From the NCBI GenBank assembly GCA_003131585.1, contig PKVW01000023.1, positions 150,123 to 214,122 on the forward strand: a DNA stretch of 64,000 nucleotides, given 5' to 3'. Positions 54,757-62,379 of the stretch are shown here, piece by piece. This DNA comes from Acidobacteriaceae bacterium. Lineage in GTDB: Bacteria > Acidobacteriota > Terriglobia > Terriglobales > Acidobacteriaceae. Below the pieces are notes generated by a model. It ran no database searches. It saw nothing but the letters and a program-made list of their open reading frames with translations, and was not told where the DNA came from. A program made the translations under genes and the position numbers. Each line of letters opens with the position of its first letter. Within the stretch, counting starts at the first letter, position 1.

Positions 54757-54864
54757 ATGATCAACAATCTGTTCGCCTTCGCTCTCTTCGCATTGACAAT
54801 CTCCTCCGCCCTTGCCCAGGAGCAAACTCCTCCGCCGGATGGGCCGCCCGCGGGCACACCATAA
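54757..54864 (+). CDS. Small secreted peptide, 35 residues
   Basis: ATG at 54757 with CGGAGAC upstream, ending at TAA 54862. The N-terminal 21 residues are a clear signal peptide (MINNLFAFALFALTISSALAQ); the mature part is only about 14 residues, EQTPPPDGPPAGTP. Either a real small exported peptide or a cut-down relic of a larger gene. Pro-rich peptides of this sort could bind or be modified, but nothing proves it. Confidence 0.5.
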   Translation: MINNLFAFALFALTISSALAQEQTPPPDGPPAGTP

Positions 54865-55070
54865 GCCCCGTGCTGTCCTGCCCGCAGCCAGCGCCGCCGC
54901 CGGGCGGCATCAGCGCGTTCTACCGCCTTCGGATTCCCTCCGGCGATAGGCTTCGGGAGTTTCAGTCAGAGGTTTCGCGTTTCTCCGTCTGTGTTCTTCT
55001 AGATACCAAAGTCATCGTGCGGATTCGCGGCCGTCAACCCCATGCTATCCTGCCATCGGCACGCGTCCCC

Positions 55071-57404
55071 ATGCGGATTCTCACCCGCTATATTCTCCGC
55101 GAGGTAACCTCGCACGCCCTCATCGGCGCGGCGATCTTCACGTTTGTGCTGTTCACGCGCGATCTGGGACGCATTCTGGAACTGGTGGTCCGCGCCAGCG
55201 CGCCGCTGCCCAGCGTCGCCGAAATTTTTCTCTACACGGTGCCGCTCGCGCTCACCTACACCATCCCCATGAGCGTGCTGGTGGGAATTCTGATCGGGTT
55301 GAGCCGGCTCGCCGCCGACAGCGAGATCACCGCCATGCGCGCCAGCGGCATGGGCGTGTGGAGCTTCGGCCGCGTGCTGGCGATTTTCGTGGCCGCCGCC
55401 TGGATGATGGCTCTGGTCAACGGACTCTACTTGGCGCCGTGGTCGTTGGCCTCGCTGGGACACCTCGAGGAGCAACTCAAAGGCTCGCAAGTCTCCTTTG
55501 AAGTGCGGCCCCGGGTGTTCTATGAAGGTTTTCCGAAAATCGTGCTCTACGTGCAGGACGTGCACAGCGCTCAAGGCGCCGCCATTTGGAAGGGCGTGTT
55601 TCTCGCCGATATCTCCGATGCCGCCAATCCCCGCATCACGCTGGCCCGCGAAGGCATCCTTGTCCCCGAGGGTCAGGACCGCCTGCACCTGCACTTAAGA
55701 GACGGTTCCACCCATGAAACCGATCCCGCGCAAGCCGACCATTACCAGATTTCCAGCTTTCAGCAGACCGACATCCCCATCGAACTGCCTTCGTCGGAGA
55801 ACAAGGCGGAAGAACAAATTCCGGTCAAAGCCATCGGCACATGGGCGCTGCATGATCGCGCCGCCAGCGTCGATCCCGTCTCGGCGCGCTGGTACCTCAT
55901 CGAGTTTCATAGCCGCTTCGCCCTGCCCACGGCGTGTCTGGTGCTGGCCATGGTCGGGATTCCTTTGGGACTTTCCTCGAAGAAGAGCGGTAAGTCCGGC
56001 GGATTCGTGCTCACGATTGCGCTGGTCTTCGTCTACTACTTCGTTTCTCTGATTGGAGTCTCTCTGGCGAAGCAGGGCAGGCTCAGCCCCGCGCTCGGAG
56101 CCTGGCTGGCCAACCTCGTATTCTTTGCCGCAGCCCTGTTCCTGCTGTGGCAAGCCGAGCGGCGGCCCTTTGCGCTGTCGGCGAGCCGGCTGGCATGGAA
56201 GCGCGACCCGCTTCCGCCGAACGGCACAGTGCGGACCTTCGGGCGCGGGCGCAGAGACAATGCCAACGCCTTCGAGCGCGCCTCCACGCGGCGGCGAGTC
56301 TTCAGCGCAAGCTTCCCCACGCTGCTCGATGACTACGTGCTGCGCGATTTCTTCGTGTACCTGGGGATGATCGTATCCGCATTCCTGGTCCTGCTGCTGG
56401 TGTTCACTCTGTTCGAGTTGCTGGGAGACATCCTGCGTAATCAGACGCCTGCGCTTGTGGTGGCGGAGTATCTGCTCAACGTTTCTCCCTATCTGCTCTA
56501 CAGCGTTGCGCCGCTGATCATGCTGCTGGCGGTGCTCATCACTTTCGGGCTGATGAACCGCTCCAACGAGATCACCGCGATTAAGGCCACCGGAACCAGC
56601 GTCTACCGCATCGTCACGCCCGTGCTGGCCGCGGCCGCGATGCTCGCAGCGGGCCTATTCTTTGCCGACCAGTTTTACCTGCCCCATACCAACAAGCGCC
56701 AGGAGGCGCTGCACAACCAGATCAAGGGGAAGCCGCCACAAACCTATCTGCGTCCCGACCGCCGCTGGATTTTTGGCCAGCACAACGATATTTACTACTA
56801 CCAGTTCTTCGACCCCGACCGCAATCAGTTTGCCAACCTCACCATCTTTCAACTCGACCCCGCCAGCTTCGCCATGACCCAGCGCATCCATGCCGATCGC
56901 GCCCACTGGGCCGACAGCATGAGCCGCTGGATCTTCGAACAAGGATGGCAGCGGTCATTGCACAGCGCCGCCATCGCCGGCTATCACACTTTCGACGTCT
57001 CCACCTTCCCTGAACTCAGCGAAGCGCCGTCGTATTTCAAGAAGGAAGTGAAACAGTATTCCGAGATGAACTATGAGGAACTGCGCCGCTACATCCGCGA
57101 TCTGCAGCAAAGCGGCTTCGACGTGGTGCGGCTCCGGGTGCAGTTAAACAAGAAGCTCTCCTACCCGCTGATCACGCTGATCATGGCTGTGCTCGCCGTT
57201 CCGTTTTCCCTGTCAGCGGCCAAGAAGGGCGCCATCACCGGCGTTGCGGTGGCGGTGGGAATTGCCGTGGTCTATACCGTGGTATCGCGGCTGTTTGAGG
57301 CGATGGGGGACATCAGCCAGTTGCCGCCAGCGCTGGCCGCCTGGTCGCCGGATCTGATTTTCGCTCTGGTGGGCGCTTATCTGATTCTGAAGATCCCGAC
57401 GTAA
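55071..57404 (+). CDS. LptF-LptG fusion, LPS transport permease
   Basis: 777 residues from the ATG at 55071; the frame is open upstream to 54870 but that part has no family features. Residues 1-395 are an LptF/YjgP unit (MRILTRYILREVTSHALIGAAIFTFVLFTRDLGRILELVVR ... IPLGLSSKKSGKSGGFVLTIALVFVYYFVS) and residues about 430-777 a second unit, starting LLDDYVLRDFFVYLGMIVSAF and ending VPFSLSAAKKGAITGVAVAVGIAV. Each half has six membrane segments with a periplasmic jellyroll between helices 3 and 4. LptF and LptG form the LptB2FG transporter that extracts LPS. Joined in one chain they would fix a 1:1 ratio. LptB is elsewhere. Confidence 0.9.
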   Translation: MRILTRYILREVTSHALIGAAIFTFVLFTRDLGRILELVVRASAPLPSVAEIFLYTVPLALTYTIPMSVLVGILIGLSRLAADSEITAMRASGMGVWSFGRVLAIFVAAAWMMALVNGLYLAPWSLASLGHLEEQLKGSQVSFEVRPRVFYEGFPKIVLYVQDVHSAQGAAIWKGVFLADISDAANPRITLAREGILVPEGQDRLHLHLRDGSTHETDPAQADHYQISSFQQTDIPIELPSSENKAEEQIPVKAIGTWALHDRAASVDPVSARWYLIEFHSRFALPTACLVLAMVGIPLGLSSKKSGKSGGFVLTIALVFVYYFVSLIGVSLAKQGRLSPALGAWLANLVFFAAALFLLWQAERRPFALSASRLAWKRDPLPPNGTVRTFGRGRRDNANAFERASTRRRVFSASFPTLLDDYVLRDFFVYLGMIVSAFLVLLLVFTLFELLGDILRNQTPALVVAEYLLNVSPYLLYSVAPLIMLLAVLITFGLMNRSNEITAIKATGTSVYRIVTPVLAAAAMLAAGLFFADQFYLPHTNKRQEALHNQIKGKPPQTYLRPDRRWIFGQHNDIYYYQFFDPDRNQFANLTIFQLDPASFAMTQRIHADRAHWADSMSRWIFEQGWQRSLHSAAIAGYHTFDVSTFPELSEAPSYFKKEVKQYSEMNYEELRRYIRDLQQSGFDVVRLRVQLNKKLSYPLITLIMAVLAVPFSLSAAKKGAITGVAVAVGIAVVYTVVSRLFEAMGDISQLPPALAAWSPDLIFALVGAYLILKIPT

Positions 57405-57449
57405 TCCCGCCGCATTCCGGCCCGTAGCCATCGATGACGCAGTGCCAAA

Positions 57450-58814
57450 CTACTTCACCGCTACTCCCGTGGGGTTGTTATCGGTGGTAGTCGGCGATTG
57501 CGGCGTCAAAGCTCCGGTCGCGGGTGTGAGGGCATATTGCGAGACGTTCGCGGAATTGAAGTTGGCCACGAAGATCCAACTGTCGTCGCTGCGAATCGCA
57601 ATCGAGTTCGGCCCCGAGTTCGTAGTTACCGTCCCCATTGCTGTCAAACTACCGCTGGAAGGGCTGATCCTGAACGACGAAAGTTGGCTCGACCCCGTAT
57701 CCACCACATAAACGAAATTGGCGTACGGATCCACCGCCAAAGGTCCGGGGACATCGCCGGCGGCATAAGGCGAATCCGCAACCGCGACCAGGCTGTAGTC
57801 CGCGTGCTGGCAGCTTGGCAGCAAAATGGCGCTGCAAATCGTGTAAGCGCTGACGTTGTTTGTAGTCGCGTTCGCCACGTATACGAAACGGTTACAGGGA
57901 TCGACCGCCGCACCGGAGGGTAAAGTGCCAGTCGGCATTCCCGTTGTCGTGCCGAGCGTGAGCGTGCCTGCCGACGGATCCACTAAGTAGTTCAGGATTA
58001 CGTTGTTGACCTTATCCGTCACATAGAGATACTCCGTCGTCGGAGCCGTATGCCCGGAGCAAGCCGCAAACAGCGGTGGGAACACGGTTGGAGTCACGGC
58101 CAGCGCCGATGGGCTGGCTTGCCCGCCGGTCTGAGGCGGCAGGGCAAAAGGCGATCCCGCCACTTGCGTCAGACTGGCATTGCTGCCGATGGCATATACC
58201 GCGACCCCCACCGAGTTTAGCGGCGCCACCATCGGGATCGGTGTCGTGTCGAGGTCGATGGTGTATATGGCGCTCACTGGCGCGGTCGCCACAAAAAGGA
58301 ACTTCCCCGCCGAGTCCATGGTTATGGCGGCCGGTGGATTGCCAGCATTCGGATTTGTTGTATCGTCGAGACCGCAGGTCGGAAAAGCATTGGGACCGCC
58401 GCTCGGATACGCCGGATTTCCGCTCAAATATTGCGGAGCGCCGGGCGCGGACAATTTGCCGTCGGAGTTTACCTTGTAAGCCAAAATGGCGCCCTGCACG
58501 GCGCTCAGAGAAGTATTCGCAGGAAGGTTTGCCGGAGTGCAGTCCACCGAGCTCGCCACGTACGCGTATGCACCGGCCGGATCAAGGATAACGGACCCCG
58601 GCAGTCCCGTTATAGAAGGGCCGTTTCCGTTGTTGATCTGCGAAACGTGGCCGTTGCTCAGATCGAGGCTGAAGCTCTGGACTAGTGCCGAACCATTGCT
58701 GGGAACGACCACCAAACCATTGGAGGAAGACGAGTACGTGGTGCCACAGGCGATCAGGGCGCCGATTGCCACCAGAGCCAGAATCGCCACAATCCAGGTG
58801 AACCTTGTCCGCAT
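57450..58814 (-). CDS. Beta-propeller lipoprotein (lactonase-like repeats)
   Basis: 454 residues. The signal peptide ends LVAIGALIACG, with Cys23 the probable lipidation site. The mature protein has repeated blades of the lactonase/YncE kind: AIVDPCNRFVYVANATTNNVSAYTI-like, LAVDPYANFVYVVDTGSSQLSSFRI, SIAIRSDDSWIFVANFNSANVSQYAL. The last blade motif, TGALTPQSPTTTDNNPTGVAV, closes the circle. It resembles the 8090-9385 lipoprotein. It lies convergent with lptFG. Confidence 0.75.
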   Translation of the reverse strand: MRTRFTWIVAILALVAIGALIACGTTYSSSSNGLVVVPSNGSALVQSFSLDLSNGHVSQINNGNGPSITGLPGSVILDPAGAYAYVASSVDCTPANLPANTSLSAVQGAILAYKVNSDGKLSAPGAPQYLSGNPAYPSGGPNAFPTCGLDDTTNPNAGNPPAAITMDSAGKFLFVATAPVSAIYTIDLDTTPIPMVAPLNSVGVAVYAIGSNASLTQVAGSPFALPPQTGGQASPSALAVTPTVFPPLFAACSGHTAPTTEYLYVTDKVNNVILNYLVDPSAGTLTLGTTTGMPTGTLPSGAAVDPCNRFVYVANATTNNVSAYTICSAILLPSCQHADYSLVAVADSPYAAGDVPGPLAVDPYANFVYVVDTGSSQLSSFRISPSSGSLTAMGTVTTNSGPNSIAIRSDDSWIFVANFNSANVSQYALTPATGALTPQSPTTTDNNPTGVAVK

Positions 58815-58987
58815 TCTTCGCTTTATCTCCTATGAACCCGTTTATGCATGCCCTGGCGCCACAAACCGGGCGTGAACACTATTTGCAGGCGTGAATCGCC
58901 ATCCATTTATGTAACAGGAATGCGCGTGAAGAGCAAACCGCCCCGCAGCTATTGGAACCGCGGACCGGGCCGCGAGTTGCCTGAATG

Positions 58988-59068
58988 CAGTGGTCAGTGT
59001 CCAGTGATCAGTGGCCAGTACCCAGCGAGATCGGACTGTCCACTGGCCACTGACCACTGGCCACTGGG
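58988..59068. repeat. Inverted heptamer repeat array at the kinase 3' end
   Basis: Left arm: CAGTGGT, CAGTGTC, CAGTGAT, CAGTGGC, CAGTACC. Right arm: CACTGGC, CACTGAC, CACTGGC, CACTGGG. The arms are inverted around a short linker. The last 26 or so codons and stop of the histidine kinase gene are read from it. Confidence 0.85.
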
Positions 59069-60439
59069 GTTAGGGCTCGCCGGCATAAGAGGCAGGTGAA
59101 TCTCGACCATAAGTCCGCCTTCGGCCCGGTTCGTGGCCGCGACGCGTCCGCCATGGAAACGCACCGCGCGTTCCGTAATGGCCAGGCCCAGACCAACTCC
59201 GCCGGTTTGCCGGCCTCGAGCATCGTCCAGGCGGTAAAACGGCTGGAACAGTTTTTCCAGGGCATCGGTGGGCACGCCGGAGCCGCAATCGCTGACTCTC
59301 ACCACCGCTTCCCCGCCGCCGCCGCTTTCCGTCTTCTCCAGATGGATCTCGATTGTCGAGCCTTCGCGGGTGTAACGAATGGCATTGCGCACAACATTCT
59401 CGATGGCACTGTGCAGCAGGGATGCATCTCCGCGCACACCCCAGCTTCCCGCGGGGATTTCGCTGTGTACGTGGCAATGCCTCGCCTGCGCTTCGAACTC
59501 CGCGTCTTCGGCCACACGTAGCACTACGTCGTCCAGCAAAACCGGCGTGGAAGGCACGCGCCGCTCGCCATCTTCCATGCGCGCCAGAGTCAGCAGGCGG
59601 CCAATGAGTTCGTTGAGGCGGCCGGCTTCGAGTTCGATGCGCTCCAGCATGGTGGCGCTTTCCAGTCCGGAGCGCTGCCGCGCCAGGCCAAGCGCCACAT
59701 TCAAGCGCGCCAGTGGAGACCGCAATTCATGAGAAATGTCATTCAGCAGGCGCGACTGAGCTTTGACCAGGGTCTCCAGCCGGCCGGCCATGGTATCAAA
59801 ATCGCGGATGAGTCCAGCAATCTCGTCACGGCGTTTGCTGTTGGGATCGCCGGCGCGGGCCGTGAGGTCGCCAGCGGCGAGTTGCTGGGTCGCGGCGCGC
59901 AGGCGGGCGACCGGCTTGGTCACATACCAGGCCAGGAAATAACAAACCAATCCCGAAGACACGACGGCGATAATCAGACCTGGGACCGGTATTCCCCAAG
60001 GACCAAAAAATACGCGCGGTCCAGGCGGTAACTCCATCGCGATGGTGTAGAGATGGAGTCCATCGCTCGAGGCCCTCGACTCCGTCAGGATTTGCGGGCG
60101 CGGGAAAATCATTCCGGGATGCGGCGGGAGGGGCCGGCCGGCCGCAACATGTTCCGCCCATCCCGGGCTCGAACGCCCGGAAATCTCGGCTCCCTGCTCA
60201 TCGAAGACGTAGGCGCGCACATGCTGCGTCATCTGCAGGCTTTCCAGATAATCGTGGGCCTGCGGTGTCCCGCCACGTTCATAAGCGTTGATGGTCTCGG
60301 TGAGCGCGGTCGAGCGCAGCGCTTCCCAGGTGGAATTACGCTGCGGCCGGAATGCCAGCATCACCAGGATTGCGAGCACAAGAAACAAAGCTTGCGCTAC
60401 CCAGAAGGAAAGAAAAATCTTGAGGAACAGGCTCTTCAT
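58994..60439 (-). CDS. CpxA-like sensor histidine kinase
   Basis: 481 residues. Two membrane helices (about 8-30 and 165-190) enclose a periplasmic sensor of about 130 residues; HAMP (YVTKPVARLRAATQQLAAGDLTAR) and the HisKA box LLNDISHELRSPLARLNVALG (His at the SHELRSP) follow, then HATPase boxes ENVVRNAIRYT, VSDCGSGVP and GVGLGLAITERAVRFHGG. The order matches CpxA/EnvZ-type kinases. The C-terminal 26 residues, after LMPASP, come from repeat DNA (SGQWSVASGQSDLAGYWPL) and are not part of the family. The start overlaps the regulator stop by four bases. Confidence 0.92.
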   Translation of the reverse strand: MKSLFLKIFLSFWVAQALFLVLAILVMLAFRPQRNSTWEALRSTALTETINAYERGGTPQAHDYLESLQMTQHVRAYVFDEQGAEISGRSSPGWAEHVAAGRPLPPHPGMIFPRPQILTESRASSDGLHLYTIAMELPPGPRVFFGPWGIPVPGLIIAVVSSGLVCYFLAWYVTKPVARLRAATQQLAAGDLTARAGDPNSKRRDEIAGLIRDFDTMAGRLETLVKAQSRLLNDISHELRSPLARLNVALGLARQRSGLESATMLERIELEAGRLNELIGRLLTLARMEDGERRVPSTPVLLDDVVLRVAEDAEFEAQARHCHVHSEIPAGSWGVRGDASLLHSAIENVVRNAIRYTREGSTIEIHLEKTESGGGGEAVVRVSDCGSGVPTDALEKLFQPFYRLDDARGRQTGGVGLGLAITERAVRFHGGRVAATNRAEGGLMVEIHLPLMPASPNPSGQWSVASGQSDLAGYWPLITGH

Positions 60440-61185
60440 GGCGTGGACTTTATCTTTTCCCCAGCCTTGTCGCCGGCCTTCTCCCGCGGACGGGCAAAGA
60501 TGTAGCCGACGCCCCGGATGGTCTTGATGTGCTCGTCGTTGTCGGTATCTCCGAGTTTCTTGCGGACCTTGCTGACGTGCATGTCGATGCTGCGGTCAAA
60601 GGGCGAGAACTTGCGGCTGAGCACGGCATTCACCAGACGCTCGCGCGGGACCACGCGGCCAGCCTCACGCAGCAGCACTTCCAGCAGGTTAAATTCGACG
60701 GAGGTGAGGTCCACGAGTTGGCCGTCGCGGCGCACGCTGCGGGTGGCCGGATCGAGTTCAATCTCGCCAACGCGCACGATTTCTGGCGCGGACGGAGCCG
60801 ATTTGTCGGTGCGGGTACGGCGCAGGATGGCTCGAATGCGCGCCACCAGTTCGCGCGGATTGAAGGGTTTGGGCAGATAGTCGTCGGCGCCGATCTCCAG
60901 GCCGACAATGCGGTCCACATCTTCCCCGCGCGCGGTAAGCAGAAGCACCGGCAGGCGGGAGGTGGCGCGGATTCTGCGCAACACCTCGAAACCGTTGATG
61001 CCGGGCAACATCACATCCAGAACCACGAGCAAGTAGCCGCCGCCGGTGGCGCGTTGCAGTCCGCTCTCGCCGTCGTGCGCCGATTCCACCACAAACCCCT
61101 CGGCCTGCAGGTACTCGCCGACCAGGGTACAGAGTTCGACATCGTCGTCGATGACCAGAATGCGTTCCATCTTGGCAGCTTTCAT
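60436..61185 (-). CDS. CpxR-like OmpR-family response regulator
   Basis: 249 residues (a second ATG at 61170 would give 244). Receiver: ILVIDDDVELC, phospho-Asp in VVLDVMLPGINGFEVL, TARGED and KPFNPREL. Winged-helix output: VRRDGQLVDLTSVEFNLLEVLLREAGRVVPRERLVNAV, DRSIDMHVSKVRKKLGD, IKTIRGVGYIF. The family controls envelope-stress genes. A divergent CpxP/Spy-like gene and three GTAAA-GTCAA boxes lie in front of it. Confidence 0.92.
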   Translation of the reverse strand: MKAAKMERILVIDDDVELCTLVGEYLQAEGFVVESAHDGESGLQRATGGGYLLVVLDVMLPGINGFEVLRRIRATSRLPVLLLTARGEDVDRIVGLEIGADDYLPKPFNPRELVARIRAILRRTRTDKSAPSAPEIVRVGEIELDPATRSVRRDGQLVDLTSVEFNLLEVLLREAGRVVPRERLVNAVLSRKFSPFDRSIDMHVSKVRKKLGDTDNDEHIKTIRGVGYIFARPREKAGDKAGEKIKSTP

Positions 61186-61212
61186 TGTGCACCAGGCAGA
61201 GGCCCACTAACG

Positions 61213-61227
61213 GTAAAGAATTGTCAA
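61213..61227 (+). promoter_or_regulatory. CpxR-like box 1
   Basis: GTAAA-GAATT-GTCAA: the CpxR consensus GTAAA-N5-GTAAA with one change, 28 bases before the regulator ATG. Confidence 0.55.
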
Positions 61228-61233
61228 ACGCTT

Positions 61234-61272
61234 ATTGTTCCCGCATATTGTTCATCCATATTGTTCACCCAT
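61234..61272. repeat. Three 13-base direct repeats in the divergent control region
   Basis: ATTGTTCCCGCAT, ATTGTTCATCCAT, ATTGTTCACCCAT in tandem without gaps. Lies between the regulator gene and the CpxR-like boxes 2 and 3. Confidence 0.75.
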
Positions 61273-61283
61273 CGTTTTCCGGT

Positions 61284-61298
61284 TTGACAAAACTTTAC
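61284..61298 (-). promoter_or_regulatory. CpxR-like box 2
   Basis: On the minus strand GTAAA-GTTTT-GTCAA. On the plus strand the same bases give TTGACA, which could be the -35 of the Spy-like gene. Confidence 0.55.
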
Positions 61299-61303
61299 TC
61301 GGA

Positions 61304-61319
61304 TTGACGGACTCTTTAC
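61304..61319 (-). promoter_or_regulatory. CpxR-like box 3
   Basis: On the minus strand GTAAA-GAGTCC-GTCAA (six-base spacer), in phase with box 2 at about two helical turns. Confidence 0.5.
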
Positions 61320-61423
61320 CACTTTTCCCCGGGCGTTGTGTTCTTATCAGTGTACGCAAAAAAGTCCCAGGTTCCGGGAAGAGAGTGAGTGCACGGAACC
61401 GGTCTTGAAGGAGTCAAGAGGTT

Positions 61424-61918
61424 ATGAAATCGATTCGTTTTCGCTTCCTAGTAGCGGCGCTGGCAGTGCTGTTGGGCGGTGCGATCGCCAAGTCGCAAAC
61501 CGCGGATGCACCCGCGCCTCCACCCATGCACGGCCATGAGTTCGGTATGGAAGGCCACAGGATGGGCTTCTTCGCCAAATACCTGGATCTGAGCGACGCC
61601 CAGAAGGCGCAGATGAAGGCCGTGATGCAGAAAGAGCATCCCACGCTGAAACCATTGATGCAGCAGCTTCACCAAACGCGCCAGCAACTCAAGCAGTATG
61701 AGCTAGGCGCGTACGACGAAGCCAAGGTACGCGCCCTGGCCACACAGCAGGCGCAGACCGCAGTGGAACTTACAGTCCAGGAAACCCGCATTCACAACGA
61801 AATGTTTCAGCTGCTCACCGCAGACCAGCAGGCCAAGATGAAGGAATTCGAGGCCAACCGGGAAGCGCGCATGCAGAAACATATGCAGGGCGCGGCGGCG
61901 GCTACTCCTGAGGAGTAA
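61424..61918 (+). CDS. CpxP/Spy-like periplasmic chaperone
   Basis: 164 residues, with AAGGAGTC about 12 bases before the ATG. Signal peptide MKSIRFRFLVAALAVLLGGAIAKSQ. The mature protein is highly helical and carries two LTxxQ-type motifs: LDLSDAQKAQMKAV and LLTADQQAKMKEF. CpxP and Spy buffer misfolded envelope proteins or dampen CpxA. Its position divergent from a CpxR/CpxA-like pair, with three shared boxes, supports the role. Confidence 0.88.
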   Translation: MKSIRFRFLVAALAVLLGGAIAKSQTADAPAPPPMHGHEFGMEGHRMGFFAKYLDLSDAQKAQMKAVMQKEHPTLKPLMQQLHQTRQQLKQYELGAYDEAKVRALATQQAQTAVELTVQETRIHNEMFQLLTADQQAKMKEFEANREARMQKHMQGAAAATPEE

Positions 61919-62033
61919 GGCGGCCTTCTGCGCGATCTTTGTTCGAGGCTGGTTTTGCTGACAGCAGCGCGGGGTTGGGCTTTGTGCTCGACCCCGCACC
62001 GCTTCTCTCCGCGTATCGCCCTGGAACGATGCC

Positions 62034-62195
62034 ATGGATCTGGCTCAGGTATTCATCTTTGACGTGGGTTTGGTCTTCTTCGCCGCCTGGGGAATGGCGC
62101 TGGCGGTGGTCAGCATTATCGCCTTCGGGCGGGACGTTATTCCGACCGCGCAGCGCGCAACCAGCGCAGAAGAGCGCCCTTGGGCTAAGCGCTAA
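62034..62195 (+). CDS. Small membrane protein, 53 residues
   Basis: ATG at 62034 to TAA at 62193. The sequence MDLAQVFIFDVGLVFFAAWGMALAVVSIIAFGRDVIP is one long hydrophobic segment, then a short polar basic tail (TAQRATSAEERPWAKR). No ribosome site is clear and I do not know the family, but the hydrophobic character and normal base use support a real gene. Confidence 0.45.
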   Translation: MDLAQVFIFDVGLVFFAAWGMALAVVSIIAFGRDVIPTAQRATSAEERPWAKR

Positions 62196-62227
62196 ACTAC
62201 GTCGCGGCGGAAATCAGTTTTCGAACC

Positions 62228-62295
62228 GTAGCGCCTGAAAGGCGCGATTGATAGGTGGCACTTTACGGTATGCCTGAAGGCATACCCGATACGAA
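62228..62295. repeat. Dispersed two-hairpin repeat, copy B
   Basis: GCGCCTGAAAGGCGC (62231-62245) and GTATGCCTGAAGGCATAC (62268-62285), ending GATACGAA. Same plan as the copy at 5432-5498, with stem bases changed in pairs. Confidence 0.75.
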
Positions 62296-62355
62296 TCTTG
62301 GAAGCTACATCCTTCCAATCCCTCTTCCCTGCTCAAAGCTTGCACCCCAGCCTGC

Positions 62356-62361
62356 TAGAAT
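62356..62361 (+). promoter_or_regulatory. -10-like element of the ABC transporter gene
   Basis: CTGCTAGAATTT with TAGAAT ending 18 bases before the ATG at 62380. The same CTGCTAGAAT lies before the acylase gene. Confidence 0.45.
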
Positions 62362-62379
62362 TTCATCTACACAAGCTGC

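Noticed and set aside
54870..55070. N-terminal extension of LptFG from 54870
   Set aside because: The 67 extra residues have no family similarity and no membrane segment; the family start MRILTRYILRE is at 55071.
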